DNA from: JBFMFR01 sp040752025
GTDB lineage: Bacteria; Chloroflexota; Anaerolineae; Anaerolineales; UBA4823
Assembly (NCBI GenBank): GCA_040752025.1
Contig: JBFMFR010000039.1
Span: 1 to 64,000, forward strand
Direction: 5' to 3'
Length of the DNA stretch: 64,000 nucleotides
The position numbers and the translations under genes were made by a program. Shown here one piece after another: positions 25,066 through 36,664 of the stretch. Within the stretch, counting starts at the first letter, position 1. Each line of letters opens with the position of its first letter. The notes under the pieces were generated by a model. The model worked only from the letters and a program-made list of their open reading frames with translations, made no database searches and was not told the origin of the DNA.

Positions 25066-26691
25066 CTAGGGATTATCCATAACGAGGGGGATCCAGGTGC
25101 GGTAGGTGTCGATCTCGAGGGCGGCCAGGGACCAACCGAAGTAATCACCCGCTTCGGCAGCGCCGAGGATGCCAGGGCTGTCCTGGTCGAAGGTCTCGGC
25201 GGCGGCGTAGACCAGCCCGGTCATGAAGCCATACAGGATGCTGACTTCGCCGGCATCTTGCTGCCCGCCCAGGGTGGCACGCGGAGCCGAGATGGCCAGG
25301 TCTTCGTAGCCATCGCCGTTGAAGTGGCCGGTGGCCATGGTCCAGCCGAAGGTGTCCCACTCGCCCAGAACAACCTGCGAGAACATCTGGTTGCCGTTGG
25401 TGCGCAGCCGGCTGGCCGAGCCATAGATGACATGGATGGCCCCGGCGTTGATGGTGGCGTCCAGGCACTCGAAAGGCACACCGATCACCAGATCATCGTA
25501 GGTATCGCCGTTGAAGTTGCCAGTGGTCAGGGAGTAGCCGAAACGATCGGTCAACTCGGGATCGTCAGGAATGAAGCCAACATCCTGCCGCCAGACCTGG
25601 TTGGAGTCCGAGATGCCCGTATCACTGCCGTAGAGCACATTGACCAGGCCGGCATCGCCGATGGTGCCCAGGTCTTCGAAGGGCGCACCGATGGCCAGGT
25701 CGTCACTGCCGTCGCCATCGAAATCGCCAGCCGCTAGGGCAAAGCCGAAAAGGTCGTGGTCCTCGGCGTCGTCCAGGATGCCGGTGCTGTCCTGGTCCCA
25801 GATCTGGCTGCCAGCATCGTCCAGACCAGCGCTGGTGCCATAGATGATGTTGACCGCGCCAGCCTCGGCGAGCGAGCCCACATCTTCGGCGGGAACACCC
25901 ACGGCCAGGTCATCGTAGCCGTCCTTGTCGAAGTCGCCAGTAGCCAGGGAGACGCCGAACTGGTCGCCAGCCTCGGCGACGCCGGGGATGCCGGGTGTAT
26001 CCTGGTGCCACAACTGCCAAACGGGATCGTCCAGCCCACTGCTGCTGCCATACAGGACCACAACCGCACCGGCTGCATTGGTGGCACCTAAATCTTCGAA
26101 AGGCATACCGATGGCCAGGTCATCGAAGCCATTCCCGTCGAAATCACCAACCGCCAGTACGTCGCCAAAACGATCGTAAGATTCCGCTCCTCCTTCGCCA
26201 AAGTCATCGTTAGACCACATCTGGTTACCGACCGAACTCAAGCCGTCCGGCGCACCGTACATGATGTGCACCACACCGGCTTCTATGATCGTATCGATGT
26301 CTTCGTAGGGAACACCGATGGCCAGATCGGGCAGGTTATCGCCATTGAAATCCCCGGAGGCCAGGGAATCGCCGAAGTTATCGCCATCTTCGGTGATACC
26401 TTGCATGCCATCCACGCCCTGCATCCAGAGCTGGTTTCCGGGGTCGTCCAGACCCAACCACTGGGCGTAGAACACGTTGATCTGGCCTGAATCAGTGAAC
26501 ATATTGCCGCGGTTCTCGCCGGGAACGCCTATGGCCAGGTCATCGTAGGAATCTCCTCCCAAATAGCTGCCAGAAGTGGCAGCGGGGGCATCCGGCTCCG
26601 CATAAGCCGGGTTCAAGATCAGGCTGAAGGCCAGGGCGCACAGGGCCAGGCCACTGAGGAATTTTTTGATCCAAACTGTTTTTGCGTTCAT
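25066..26691 (-). CDS. Secreted FG-GAP repeat protein (copy 1)
   Basis: 541 residues. The signal peptide (MNAKTVWIKKFLSGLALCAL) is followed by about seven FG-GAP/integrin-type blades, each with a calcium-like loop such as DFDGNGFDDLAIG and a PxEDxG turn, which should form one beta propeller. The C-terminus ends RTWIPLVMDNP, a pattern shared with other secreted proteins here. AAAGGAG precedes the ATG at 26691. It is a close paralogue of the next gene (same length, same ends), with a shared 3' flank. The likely role is surface binding; the ligand is unknown. Confidence 0.88.
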   Translation of the reverse strand: MNAKTVWIKKFLSGLALCALAFSLILNPAYAEPDAPAATSGSYLGGDSYDDLAIGVPGENRGNMFTDSGQINVFYAQWLGLDDPGNQLWMQGVDGMQGITEDGDNFGDSLASGDFNGDNLPDLAIGVPYEDIDTIIEAGVVHIMYGAPDGLSSVGNQMWSNDDFGEGGAESYDRFGDVLAVGDFDGNGFDDLAIGMPFEDLGATNAAGAVVVLYGSSSGLDDPVWQLWHQDTPGIPGVAEAGDQFGVSLATGDFDKDGYDDLAVGVPAEDVGSLAEAGAVNIIYGTSAGLDDAGSQIWDQDSTGILDDAEDHDLFGFALAAGDFDGDGSDDLAIGAPFEDLGTIGDAGLVNVLYGSDTGISDSNQVWRQDVGFIPDDPELTDRFGYSLTTGNFNGDTYDDLVIGVPFECLDATINAGAIHVIYGSASRLRTNGNQMFSQVVLGEWDTFGWTMATGHFNGDGYEDLAISAPRATLGGQQDAGEVSILYGFMTGLVYAAAETFDQDSPGILGAAEAGDYFGWSLAALEIDTYRTWIPLVMDNP

Positions 26692-26723
26692 CGCATTCTC
26701 CTTTCTTGCATCTTCATGCTTAC

Positions 26724-26752
26724 AGAATAGCAAAACGCGGCGCAATTGTCAT
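26724..26752 (-). promoter_or_regulatory. Weak promoter of FG-GAP copy 1
   Basis: On the minus strand ATGACA, 17 bases, TATTCT (plus-strand positions 26747-26752 and 26724-26729). It abuts the 89-bp element, an arrangement expected for an activator-dependent promoter. Confidence 0.5.
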
Positions 26753-26839
26753 CGAGGCGGAGTACCCTCTTTCAGAATGCGAATCCAGTACTACACTCAC
26801 TCCTTCCTGGTGAAAACCTGGTACACCAGTACCCTTTCA
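26751..26839 (-). promoter_or_regulatory. 89-bp upstream regulatory element (copy A)
   Basis: An 89-bp segment about 85% identical and equal in length to 29036-29124. Each holds four GTAC-centred motifs (GAGTACCCT, CAGTACTAC, TGGTACACC, CAGTACCCT) and the inverted repeat GGTACACCAGTACC. It sits directly upstream of a weak promoter in both places. A likely reader is the NarL-type regulator at 29218. Confidence 0.65.
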
Positions 26840-26887
26840 GGGCTGCAAAACGCCTAATGCAGATTCCAGACCCCGGCGAACCAGGCA

Positions 26888-26912
26888 GGGGCAGCGCACG
26901 ATGCGCTGCCCC
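26888..26912. terminator. Perfect 11-bp hairpin after FG-GAP copy 2
   Basis: A perfect stem (GGGGCAGCGCA and its complement) with a CGA loop, 31 bases past the stop at 26943. It has no T run. It is the counterpart of the hairpin at 25011 and was probably duplicated with the gene. Confidence 0.45.
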
Positions 26913-26942
26913 TGTCGCTCCCGGTAAGGCGCGAACGAGGAT

Positions 26943-28568
26943 CTAGGGATGATCCATAACGAGGGGGATCCAGGTGCGGTAGGTGTCGATCTCGAGGGCG
27001 GCCAGAGACCAACCGAAGTAATCACCCGCTTCGGCTGTACCGAGGATGCCGGGAGTATTCTGATCGAAGGTATCGGCACCGGCGGTTACCAGGCCAGGTG
27101 TGAAGCCGTAGAGAATGCTGACTTCACCAGCGTCCACCTGTCCGCCAACGGTGGCGCGGGGCGCACCGATGGCCAGGTCTTCGTAGCCGTCACCGTTGAA
27201 GTGCCCGGCAGCCAGCGACCAGCCGAAGGTATCCCAGTCACCCAGAACGGCCTGCGAGAACATCTGGTTGCCATTGACGCTCAGCCGCCCGCCTGTACCG
27301 TAAATAATGTGGATGGCCCCGGCGTTGAAAACGGAGTCCAGGCTCTCGTAGGGCACGCCGATCGCCAGATCATCGTAGGTATCGGCGTCGAAGTCACCGG
27401 TAGCCAGGGAATAGCCGAAGCGGTCATTCAACTCGGGGTCGTCGGGGACAAGGCCGATACCCTGATGCCAGACCTGGTCGGTATCCGAGATGCCCGTCTC
27501 GCTGCCGTAGAGCACGTTGACCATGCCAGCATCCACTATGCCATCGAGATCTTCGTAGGGCACGCCGATGGCCAGATCATCTTTGCCATCGCCGTTGAAA
27601 TCGCCAGCCGCCAGGGTAGAGCCAAATTGATCATCGGTTTCAGAAACATCCAAGATGTTTGGGCTGTCCTGATACCAGATCTGGTTACCAACAGAACTCA
27701 AGCCATATTCAGAACCATAAATGATGTTGACTACGCCAGCGTTGTTGATGGCGCCCACATCATCCGTTGGGACACCCACGGCCAGATCTTCGAAGCCATC
27801 TCCATTAAAATCACCACTGGCAAGGGCATCGCCAAACCGGTCGTTATCATTACGGACGCCCACGATGTCAGGAATATCCTGGTGCCATATTCGAAAGCCC
27901 GACCTTGATAAGCCACTGCTGGTGCCATACAGGGTCGTTACCACGCCGCAGTTGATAAAACCATCTACATCCTCCTGGGGCGCACCGATAGCCAGATCAT
28001 CAAAACCATCTCCATCGAAATCGCCAACTGCCAGAGCATAACCGAAATAATCACTCACTTCAGCCAAAGTGACTCCAATGTCATTGTCGCTCCATATTTG
28101 ATCACCAGTCGAGCCCAGGCCATCTACCATGCCGTACATAATGTGTACCACACCGGCATCCGACACACCTCCCACATCTTCATAAGGCACTCCAATAGCC
28201 AAATCGGGCAGATTATCGCCGTTGAAATCGCCGGACGCCAAGACACGGCCAAAGTTATCGTAATCTTCCATGCCATCCAAGATGCCATCCACACCCTGCA
28301 TCCACACCTGGTTGCCGGTATCACTCGGGCCCCACCATTGGCTATAGAGCACACTGATCTGTCCAGAGGCGTCGAACGTGGTGCCATAGCTCTCATGAGG
28401 AACACCAATGGCCAGGTCTGCGTAAGGATCCCCTCCCAGATAACTGCCGGATGTGGCGGAGGGGGCATCCGGCTCAGCATAAGCCGGGTGCAAGATCAAA
28501 CCGAAGGCCAGGGCGCACAGGGCCAGGCCACTGAGGACTTTTTTAATCCAAACTGTTTTTGCATTCAT
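26943..28568 (-). CDS. Secreted FG-GAP repeat protein (copy 2)
   Basis: 541 residues, paralogue of 25066-26691. Same signal peptide, about seven FG-GAP blades with loops like DFDGDGFDDLAIG, and the end RTWIPLVMDHP. The two genes are in tandem 1877 bases apart, and the similarity runs past the stop into the 3' flank. It lies 44 bases after the receiver gene on the same strand, so it is probably co-transcribed with it from the promoter at 29009. Confidence 0.88.
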   Translation of the reverse strand: MNAKTVWIKKVLSGLALCALAFGLILHPAYAEPDAPSATSGSYLGGDPYADLAIGVPHESYGTTFDASGQISVLYSQWWGPSDTGNQVWMQGVDGILDGMEDYDNFGRVLASGDFNGDNLPDLAIGVPYEDVGGVSDAGVVHIMYGMVDGLGSTGDQIWSDNDIGVTLAEVSDYFGYALAVGDFDGDGFDDLAIGAPQEDVDGFINCGVVTTLYGTSSGLSRSGFRIWHQDIPDIVGVRNDNDRFGDALASGDFNGDGFEDLAVGVPTDDVGAINNAGVVNIIYGSEYGLSSVGNQIWYQDSPNILDVSETDDQFGSTLAAGDFNGDGKDDLAIGVPYEDLDGIVDAGMVNVLYGSETGISDTDQVWHQGIGLVPDDPELNDRFGYSLATGDFDADTYDDLAIGVPYESLDSVFNAGAIHIIYGTGGRLSVNGNQMFSQAVLGDWDTFGWSLAAGHFNGDGYEDLAIGAPRATVGGQVDAGEVSILYGFTPGLVTAGADTFDQNTPGILGTAEAGDYFGWSLAALEIDTYRTWIPLVMDHP

Positions 28569-28612
28569 CGCATTCTCCTATGTTGGTATGGGCTATTGAT
28601 ATTGGGATTTGG

Positions 28613-29002
28613 TTACGATTGCGGACCGCAGACCCAGGTGCGAACCAGGGCCAGGTCCAGGGCATCTTTAGGGATGAAGCTTTCTGCGCCGATGGCGGCC
28701 GCGGCGGATTGAAATAAATCCACCTGGCCATCATAGGCGCTGACCAGGATCAGGCGGGTCAACGGAGAGACCTGCCGGATGCGGTGGGCAGCCTGGATAC
28801 CAGTGACACCTTCCAGGAACAGGTCGATCACCGCCAGGTCGGGCTGCAGGGACTCGGCCAGGGCCTGGGCGGTGGGAATATCGCCAGCTTCGCCAACCAC
28901 TTGCAGCCCGGCGGCCGCCAACAACTGACTCAGGGTCCGCCGGAAGCCGGCCTGGTCATCGAGGATCAAGACACGCAGGGGAACGTTTGGGGTTATATTC
29001 AT
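28613..29002 (-). CDS. Stand-alone response-regulator receiver domain
   Basis: 129 residues, only a receiver domain: acidic pair DD at 15-16, phosphoacceptor D60 (LAVIDLF), the conserved S of LVSAYD and the lysine in FIPKDA. There is no output domain, so it probably passes phosphate to, or competes with, another regulator. A GTG six bases upstream is possible, but the -10 box ends next to it, so ATG 29002 is preferred and the mRNA may be leaderless. Confidence 0.85.
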   Translation of the reverse strand: MNITPNVPLRVLILDDQAGFRRTLSQLLAAAGLQVVGEAGDIPTAQALAESLQPDLAVIDLFLEGVTGIQAAHRIRQVSPLTRLILVSAYDGQVDLFQSAAAAIGAESFIPKDALDLALVRTWVCGPQS

Positions 29003-29008
29003 GCCCAC

Positions 29009-29037
29009 AGGATAGCAGACTGCGGCGATGTTGACAT
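29009..29037 (-). promoter_or_regulatory. Weak promoter of receiver/FG-GAP copy 2
   Basis: On the minus strand ATGTCA, 17 bases, TATCCT (plus-strand 29032-29037 and 29009-29014). The spacing and position relative to the 89-bp element match the promoter at 26724. Confidence 0.5.
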
Positions 29038-29124
29038 CGAGGCGGAGTACCCTTTTTCAGGCTGTGAATCCAGTACTACACTCACCCCTTTCAGGCAAAA
29101 ACCTGGTACACCAGTACCCTTTCA
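29036..29124 (-). promoter_or_regulatory. 89-bp upstream regulatory element (copy B)
   Basis: Sister of 26751-26839, with the four GTAC motifs in the same order and spacing. It lies between the NarL-type gene's terminator and the receiver promoter. Confidence 0.65.
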
Positions 29125-29147
29125 AACCGATAAGTTACCCGACAAAC

Positions 29148-29171
29148 AAAAAAAAGCCCCCTTGCGGGGGC
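29148..29171 (-). terminator. Rho-independent terminator of the NarL-type gene
   Basis: On the minus strand GCCCCC, a 4-base loop, GGGGGC and then a T-rich run of at least eight. It is about 50 bases past the stop at 29218. Confidence 0.85.
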
Positions 29172-29217
29172 CTACAAACTGTAATATGGACTTTCCTTCG
29201 GCTCTGTTTTCCGTCCC

Positions 29218-29877
29218 CTAATCTTCCACCTTAGCCAACCCAGTGCGGATGGCATACAGGACGGCCTCGGTGCGTGAGGCGACGCCCAGCTTGCCGTAGA
29301 TGGTGCTGACGTGGTTCTGGACGGTGCGAGTGGCAACTACCAGGCGCTCGGCGATGGCGTTGTTGTCCAGGCCCTGGGCGATCAAGCGCAGGACCTCCAG
29401 CTCGCGTCCGGTCAGGGGTTCGATTGGCTTCTCCCGCAGAGCAGCCTGGGCCGGCGGGGATTGCACGGCGCGACGGACCACCTGGCTGGCGACCGCCGGG
29501 CTGAGCCAGCTTTCACCGCAGGCAGCCGCCCGCACCGCGGAAAGGAGGGCTTCCAGGGCTTCATCCTTGAGCACGTAGCCCACGGCGCCGCTCTCCAGCA
29601 AGCCGAAGACGGTCTGGCTGTCGGCCTGCACGGTCAGGATCAGGATGGCGGTGGAGTCGCCCTGCTGGTGGAGCTGCTGGGTGACCTGCACACCGTTGAT
29701 GTCCGGTAAGTTGACATCCAGAACGAGCACGTCCGGGGTATGTTCGGCCACCAGGCGCAGAGCATCTGCCCCACAGGCCCCCTCGGCCAGGATGGCGACG
29801 TCCGGGGCAGCTTCCAGGATCATGCGCATCCCCGCCCGGACAATAGGGTGGTCGTCGACAATCACGACACGGATCAT
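29218..29877 (-). CDS. NarL/FixJ-family response regulator
   Basis: 219 residues. The receiver domain (1-120) has DD at 8-9, phosphoacceptor D54 (LVLDVNLPD) and K in YVLKDEA. A LuxR-type helix-turn-helix (about 150-200, LTGRELEVLRLIAQG and TVQNHVSTIYGKLG) binds DNA. No cognate kinase is adjacent. It lies just upstream of the two 89-bp elements and the receiver/FG-GAP genes, so it is the best candidate to control them. Confidence 0.92.
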   Translation of the reverse strand: MIRVVIVDDHPIVRAGMRMILEAAPDVAILAEGACGADALRLVAEHTPDVLVLDVNLPDINGVQVTQQLHQQGDSTAILILTVQADSQTVFGLLESGAVGYVLKDEALEALLSAVRAAACGESWLSPAVASQVVRRAVQSPPAQAALREKPIEPLTGRELEVLRLIAQGLDNNAIAERLVVATRTVQNHVSTIYGKLGVASRTEAVLYAIRTGLAKVED

Positions 29878-29924
29878 CGAATACCATTATAGCAGAATGA
29901 GCACCCTACTTTCAACCAATCCGG

Positions 29925-29965
29925 AATAAAAAAGACCTGACAGGTTTCTGAAAACCTGTCAGGTC
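29925..29965 (-). terminator. Strong terminator of ppdK
   Basis: A 14-bp perfect stem (GACCTGACAGGTTT and its complement) with a 4-base loop, followed on the minus strand by TTTTTTATT. It is about 40 bases past the ppdK stop. Confidence 0.88.
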
Positions 29966-30001
29966 CTGGTTCAAGAAAGAACTATCGCCTTATGGCGGTG
30001 T

Positions 30002-32773
<2,772 letters not shown>

Positions 32774-32946
32774 CATTTTTCTCCTAAGATTTGATATGAT
32801 TTCACTCGGCGAACACCAACCGTATAGTTTACCACAATTCCCGAGCCCGAAAGCCGGTCGGGCCCGACAATAACCAATTTCAATCCCTGGTTTTCTCAAG
32901 GGTATAATACATGCACTCAAAATTGAGGTCACTTGCGTAGGGAAAT
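32774..32946. promoter_or_regulatory. Divergent promoter region ppdK / response regulator
   Basis: On the plus strand TATAAT (32903-32908) lies about 40 bases before the regulator ATG, with a poor -35. On the minus strand AGGAG serves ppdK; I cannot pick a clear -35/-10 pair for it. The GC-rich stretch near 32845-32870 contains short palindromes (TCGGGCCCGA). Confidence 0.4.
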
Positions 32947-33642
32947 ATGCCAGCAGAATGCATCCTGATTGTCGAAGATGAACGCGCCGTGGCCCGCAGC
33001 CTGCAATACAGCCTGGAGAGGGAAGGCTTCAACGTGCTGTGGGCCGACAACGGCCAAAGGGCCCTGGAAATGATCCAGGCGCGCCAGCCGCACCTGATCC
33101 TGCTCGATATCCGTCTGCCGGACATCAGCGGCTTCGATGTGTGCCGCCAACTGCGCCGGCAAGGGGCGCGCCAGCCGGTGGTGATGCTGACCGCTCGCGA
33201 CGAAGCCATCGACAAGGTATTGGGGCTGGAGCTGGGCGCCGACGATTACGTGGTGAAACCTTATGACTTGCGCGAATTGATCGCCCGCATCCGGGCTTTG
33301 CTACGCAGAGCTTACGGCGAACTGGCGGAAAGCGCGCCGGAGCGGCTGCGCTTTGGGGAAATCGAGATCGACTTGCAACAGTTACGCGTGACGCGCGGCG
33401 GGGAAACGGTCTACCTGACGCCCACCGAGTTCCGGGTGCTGCGCTACCTGGCGCAAAACCCGGACCGCCCAATCGGGCGTGCAGCTCTGATCGAAGCTGT
33501 GTGGGGTTATTCTTCCGAGATCGGCAGCGACCGCACCATCGACGTGTACATCCGCCACCTGCGGGAGAAGCTGGAAGACGACCCGGCGCAGCCAAGCTGG
33601 ATCGTGACCGTGCGCGGGATAGGGTACAAATTCGAGCGCTAA
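32947..33642 (+). CDS. OmpR/PhoB-family response regulator
   Basis: 231 residues. Receiver domain with acidic residues at EDE, phosphoacceptor D54 (LILLDIRLPD), T in VMLTARD and K in YVVKPYD. The C-terminal winged helix (about 135-230) ends RTIDVYIRHLREKLE ... VRGIGYKF. It is followed 135 bases later by a histidine kinase on the same strand, a likely two-component pair. The signal is unknown. Confidence 0.95.
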   Translation: MPAECILIVEDERAVARSLQYSLEREGFNVLWADNGQRALEMIQARQPHLILLDIRLPDISGFDVCRQLRRQGARQPVVMLTARDEAIDKVLGLELGADDYVVKPYDLRELIARIRALLRRAYGELAESAPERLRFGEIEIDLQQLRVTRGGETVYLTPTEFRVLRYLAQNPDRPIGRAALIEAVWGYSSEIGSDRTIDVYIRHLREKLEDDPAQPSWIVTVRGIGYKFER

Positions 33643-33777
33643 CTGGATCTTGGCCTGAGCCGGCTGGGTCCAAGCCTGCATTGTTGCGATTTCTTAACCA
33701 AACCTCAAACCCAACGCAACCTCCATTTGCTAAAATTCTAGCAAGCGAGTTCAGAATCATCCTTTGGAGGTGTTCCT

Positions 33778-35418
33778 ATGTTTCGTTCGATCCGCTGGCG
33801 TTTGATCTTCAGTTTCATGCTGATCGCCCTGCTGGCAGTCGGCGCGGTGGGGCTGTTGTCGCTCAAAATCGTGGCTTACCAGACCCGGCAGCAGCAAATC
33901 GCCAACTTGCGAGCCAGCGCCCGTTCCATCGCCCAACAGGCGGCGACGCTGATCCACCCGAGTATGGACATGGATGGCCTGAAGCAACTGGCCGAGACCG
34001 CCTCGCTGGTAAGCAACGCACGTGTGCGCATCCTGAACGCCGAGGATAAGACGGTGGTCGATTCTGGCCTGCCCAATCCGAAGCAACGCGTGTGGTTGAC
34101 GATCCTGCCAGCAGGGTCGATGACCATCCTGCGCGAGGAGTCGCGCAACGCGGCCCCATTGATTTACTCGATTGTAATTTCAGGCACTGTAGAAACCTTC
34201 CTGGAAGATTTGCCCTCTACAACGATCTTTACTTATACGCTGAGTAACGAGAAACTCTGGCTAGAGCCTGGAATCATTACGCCGCTCGAAATCGAAGAAA
34301 TCGATGCAGATCTGGAAGGCATTACCAACGATGTGCCCCGAACGGATGCATCCAGAGTGCGCGCGGCAGGCCAGGGGCAACGCCTGGGGACCACGGTCAG
34401 CGCGCCGATCACAACCCGCGACCTTAGGCTGGGTTATGTGGAACTGAGCGAGGCGCTGGATACCAGCGCGGGGCTTTTGGACACGTTGGCACAAGCGCTG
34501 ATCTACGCCGGCCTGGGGGCGATCCTGCTGGCAGCCCTGCTGGGATTGTGGATCAGCCAACGATTGGCATCACCGCTGCGCCGCCTGGCGGACACCGCCG
34601 GGCGCATGGGCGCGGGAGACCTGGCCGCCAGGGCGGAGGTCAAACCCGGTGGAGAAATCGGCGGACTGGCGAGCCAGTTCAACCAAATGGCTGAACAACT
34701 GCAAACCAGTTTCCAACAACTGGAAAGCGAGCGCGACGCGCTGCGGCGCTTCATTGCGGATGCTTCGCACGAGCTGCGCACGCCGATCACGGCCCTGAAG
34801 AACTTCAACACTTTGCTGATCGGCTCCGCTCCTGGCGAGCCCCAGGCCGAGTTCGCCGCCGAAAGCCAGGCACAGATCGAGCGGCTGGAATGGATTACGC
34901 AAAGCCTGCTGGACCTCTCGCGCCTGGACGCCGGCCTGCTACAGTTCGAGCTGATGGACCACGACCTGCGCGAGATTATCGAAGGGGTACTGGCGGCCTT
35001 CAGACCTCAGGCCGGCGAGAAAAACATCACTCTGAGCGCCAATCTACCGGATGAGCCCGTTACTTTGCACTGCGACCGGGCCCGCCTGGAGGTGGCTTTG
35101 CGCAACCTGCTGGACAATGCGATCAAGTTCACACCCTCCAGTGGAACTGTGGAGGTTATGGCAGAGTGCGATGCGGAGCACATTACCGTGAGGGTGCGCG
35201 ACAACGGGGCGGGCATCCAACCCGAAGACCTGCCGCACATCTTTAAGCGCTTCTACCGCGGAAGGCAGCACAGCGAGCAAGGCAGCGGGCTGGGACTGGC
35301 CATCGTGAAAAGCATCGTCGAAGCGCACCACGGGCAGGTGTCTGTGAAGAGCACACCCGAGGTGGGTACGACTTTCATCCTGGAATGGCCAACCCCCGGA
35401 GGCGACTCGAGCGCTTAG
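33778..35418 (+). CDS. Membrane sensor histidine kinase
   Basis: 546 residues. A transmembrane helix near 10-30, an extracytoplasmic sensor region, a second helix near 240-262, HAMP, HisKA with phospho-accepting H331 (ASHELRTPI), then the ATPase with the N box NLLDNAIKFTP, DNGAGI and GSGLGLAIVKSIV. The partner is most likely the regulator at 32947. TTTGGAGGTG precedes the ATG. Its stop overlaps the stop of the convergent GNAT gene. Confidence 0.95.
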   Translation: MFRSIRWRLIFSFMLIALLAVGAVGLLSLKIVAYQTRQQQIANLRASARSIAQQAATLIHPSMDMDGLKQLAETASLVSNARVRILNAEDKTVVDSGLPNPKQRVWLTILPAGSMTILREESRNAAPLIYSIVISGTVETFLEDLPSTTIFTYTLSNEKLWLEPGIITPLEIEEIDADLEGITNDVPRTDASRVRAAGQGQRLGTTVSAPITTRDLRLGYVELSEALDTSAGLLDTLAQALIYAGLGAILLAALLGLWISQRLASPLRRLADTAGRMGAGDLAARAEVKPGGEIGGLASQFNQMAEQLQTSFQQLESERDALRRFIADASHELRTPITALKNFNTLLIGSAPGEPQAEFAAESQAQIERLEWITQSLLDLSRLDAGLLQFELMDHDLREIIEGVLAAFRPQAGEKNITLSANLPDEPVTLHCDRARLEVALRNLLDNAIKFTPSSGTVEVMAECDAEHITVRVRDNGAGIQPEDLPHIFKRFYRGRQHSEQGSGLGLAIVKSIVEAHHGQVSVKSTPEVGTTFILEWPTPGGDSSA

Positions 35419-36338
35419 GCAACCGGTTTAGCAAACCACAAACGCGCCTCAGTCACTTCAAAGCCTACCGACGCCGCCAGGGCCTGCATGGCGGCGTTTT
35501 CACTGCTGGTAGCCAGCACGGCGGTATCGATGCCACGCTCCCTGAGCAAGTGCATGCCGCGCAGCAGCAGCGCCCGGCCCAGGCCACGCTTCTGGTAGTC
35601 GGGATGGCAGGCTACCGGGTCGGTGAAGCCCTCATTGCGTCCGGTGCGCTGGTTCTCCTCCTGGCTGATCTGCACCATACAATAGGCGGCCAGACGGCCG
35701 TCCGGGGCGACCACCACCAGATCGGTCTGCAGTTCGTATTCTACAGCCTGCAGCATGGCCAGGCGTTCTTCGACAGTCATATGGTCCGTGCCAAAGGCTG
35801 CCCGGTGCAAAGCCACCCAGGCTTCGACCTCGTCCACGCCGCCCGAAGGGCGAATCGTGAAACCCGGCGGCAGAGTTGGCTCGGGGATGACATCACCCAA
35901 CGGGCGGGCATAGTGCAGCGAGCACTGCGACAGGCGCTCGAAGCCGTGCCGTTCCAGAAAACTCAGCCGCTCGGGGTTGTCTTCCCGGCAAGAAGCATCC
36001 AGGGTGATTTGCTCACCCGAGGCTTGCATGCGGCGGCGGATGCAAGTCTCGCCCCAACCGACGATTTCAGCTTCCATCTCGGGGCCAGCAGCACGGGGAT
36101 CGAGCTCAAAGATTAAGTTGTTGTAAGCATCCACGATGGCAAAGGCAACCAGCTTCCCATCCTGGGTATGCCACAACCTGGTGTCCGCCTGCGTCTCCGA
36201 CAGGCTAAGAATCTCGCGCAAGTCGACCACCCCGGGCGGATCGGCGACCCACTGCGGCGGGCGGACTGCCAGGAGCAGGTTGATGAGGGTCTGCAAATCG
36301 TGTTCTCCGGCATAAAGGCGGCTAGATAAATTCAACAT
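35415..36338 (-). CDS. GNAT acetyltransferase, double-domain type
   Basis: 307 residues. The C-terminal GNAT domain (about 155-300) has the acetyl-CoA loop in PDYQKRGLGRALL and a typical ENAAMQALAASVGF end. The N-terminal half looks like a degenerate second GNAT fold (ERLSFLERHGF). The substrate cannot be inferred. AAGGAG precedes the ATG. The promoter region contains a palindrome (36361-36391). Confidence 0.88.
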   Translation of the reverse strand: MLNLSSRLYAGEHDLQTLINLLLAVRPPQWVADPPGVVDLREILSLSETQADTRLWHTQDGKLVAFAIVDAYNNLIFELDPRAAGPEMEAEIVGWGETCIRRRMQASGEQITLDASCREDNPERLSFLERHGFERLSQCSLHYARPLGDVIPEPTLPPGFTIRPSGGVDEVEAWVALHRAAFGTDHMTVEERLAMLQAVEYELQTDLVVVAPDGRLAAYCMVQISQEENQRTGRNEGFTDPVACHPDYQKRGLGRALLLRGMHLLRERGIDTAVLATSSENAAMQALAASVGFEVTEARLWFAKPVA

Positions 36339-36360
36339 GATGTGTGCTCCTTGTAATAAG

Positions 36361-36391
36361 ATCGTATAACAATGCTGCTATATTATACGAT
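36361..36391. promoter_or_regulatory. Palindromic operator candidate upstream of GNAT gene
   Basis: Perfect 9-base arms ATCGTATAA and TTATACGAT separated by 13 bases. On the minus strand one arm contains TATAAT, a likely -10 for the GNAT gene, so a bound protein could block it. Confidence 0.4.
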
Positions 36392-36457
36392 TGACAGGGC
36401 ACGAAGTTCATAATCCGTTGAAATTACAGCTCGACTCTCCCCCTCACCCGTGTAGCT

Positions 36458-36664
36458 TCACAGCATGCGCAGTGCATCCATTGGACAGGCCTTCAGGCAT
36501 AATGCACAGCCCAGACACATCGAGGCCCGGGTGTCGGGCATCTCATAGGGCGCTTCCTGGTAGAGGATTTTCTTTTCACAGAGAAGCACAGCCCGGCAAA
36601 TCCCTGCTTCGCATCGCTCGGGCGCGCATCTTTGGTAATCCACAGCAATGCACTTTTTAGGCAT
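36458..36664 (-). CDS. Small ferredoxin-like 4Fe-4S protein
   Basis: 68 residues. The C-terminal half carries CLGCALCLKACP, a standard 4Fe-4S cluster motif. The N-terminal half has CAPERCEAGIC, similar to the metal-binding start of RLI-type ferredoxins, and may hold a second cluster. It overlaps the 55-residue gene upstream by eight bases. Electron carrier; partner unknown. Confidence 0.82.
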   Translation of the reverse strand: MPKKCIAVDYQRCAPERCEAGICRAVLLCEKKILYQEAPYEMPDTRASMCLGCALCLKACPMDALRML

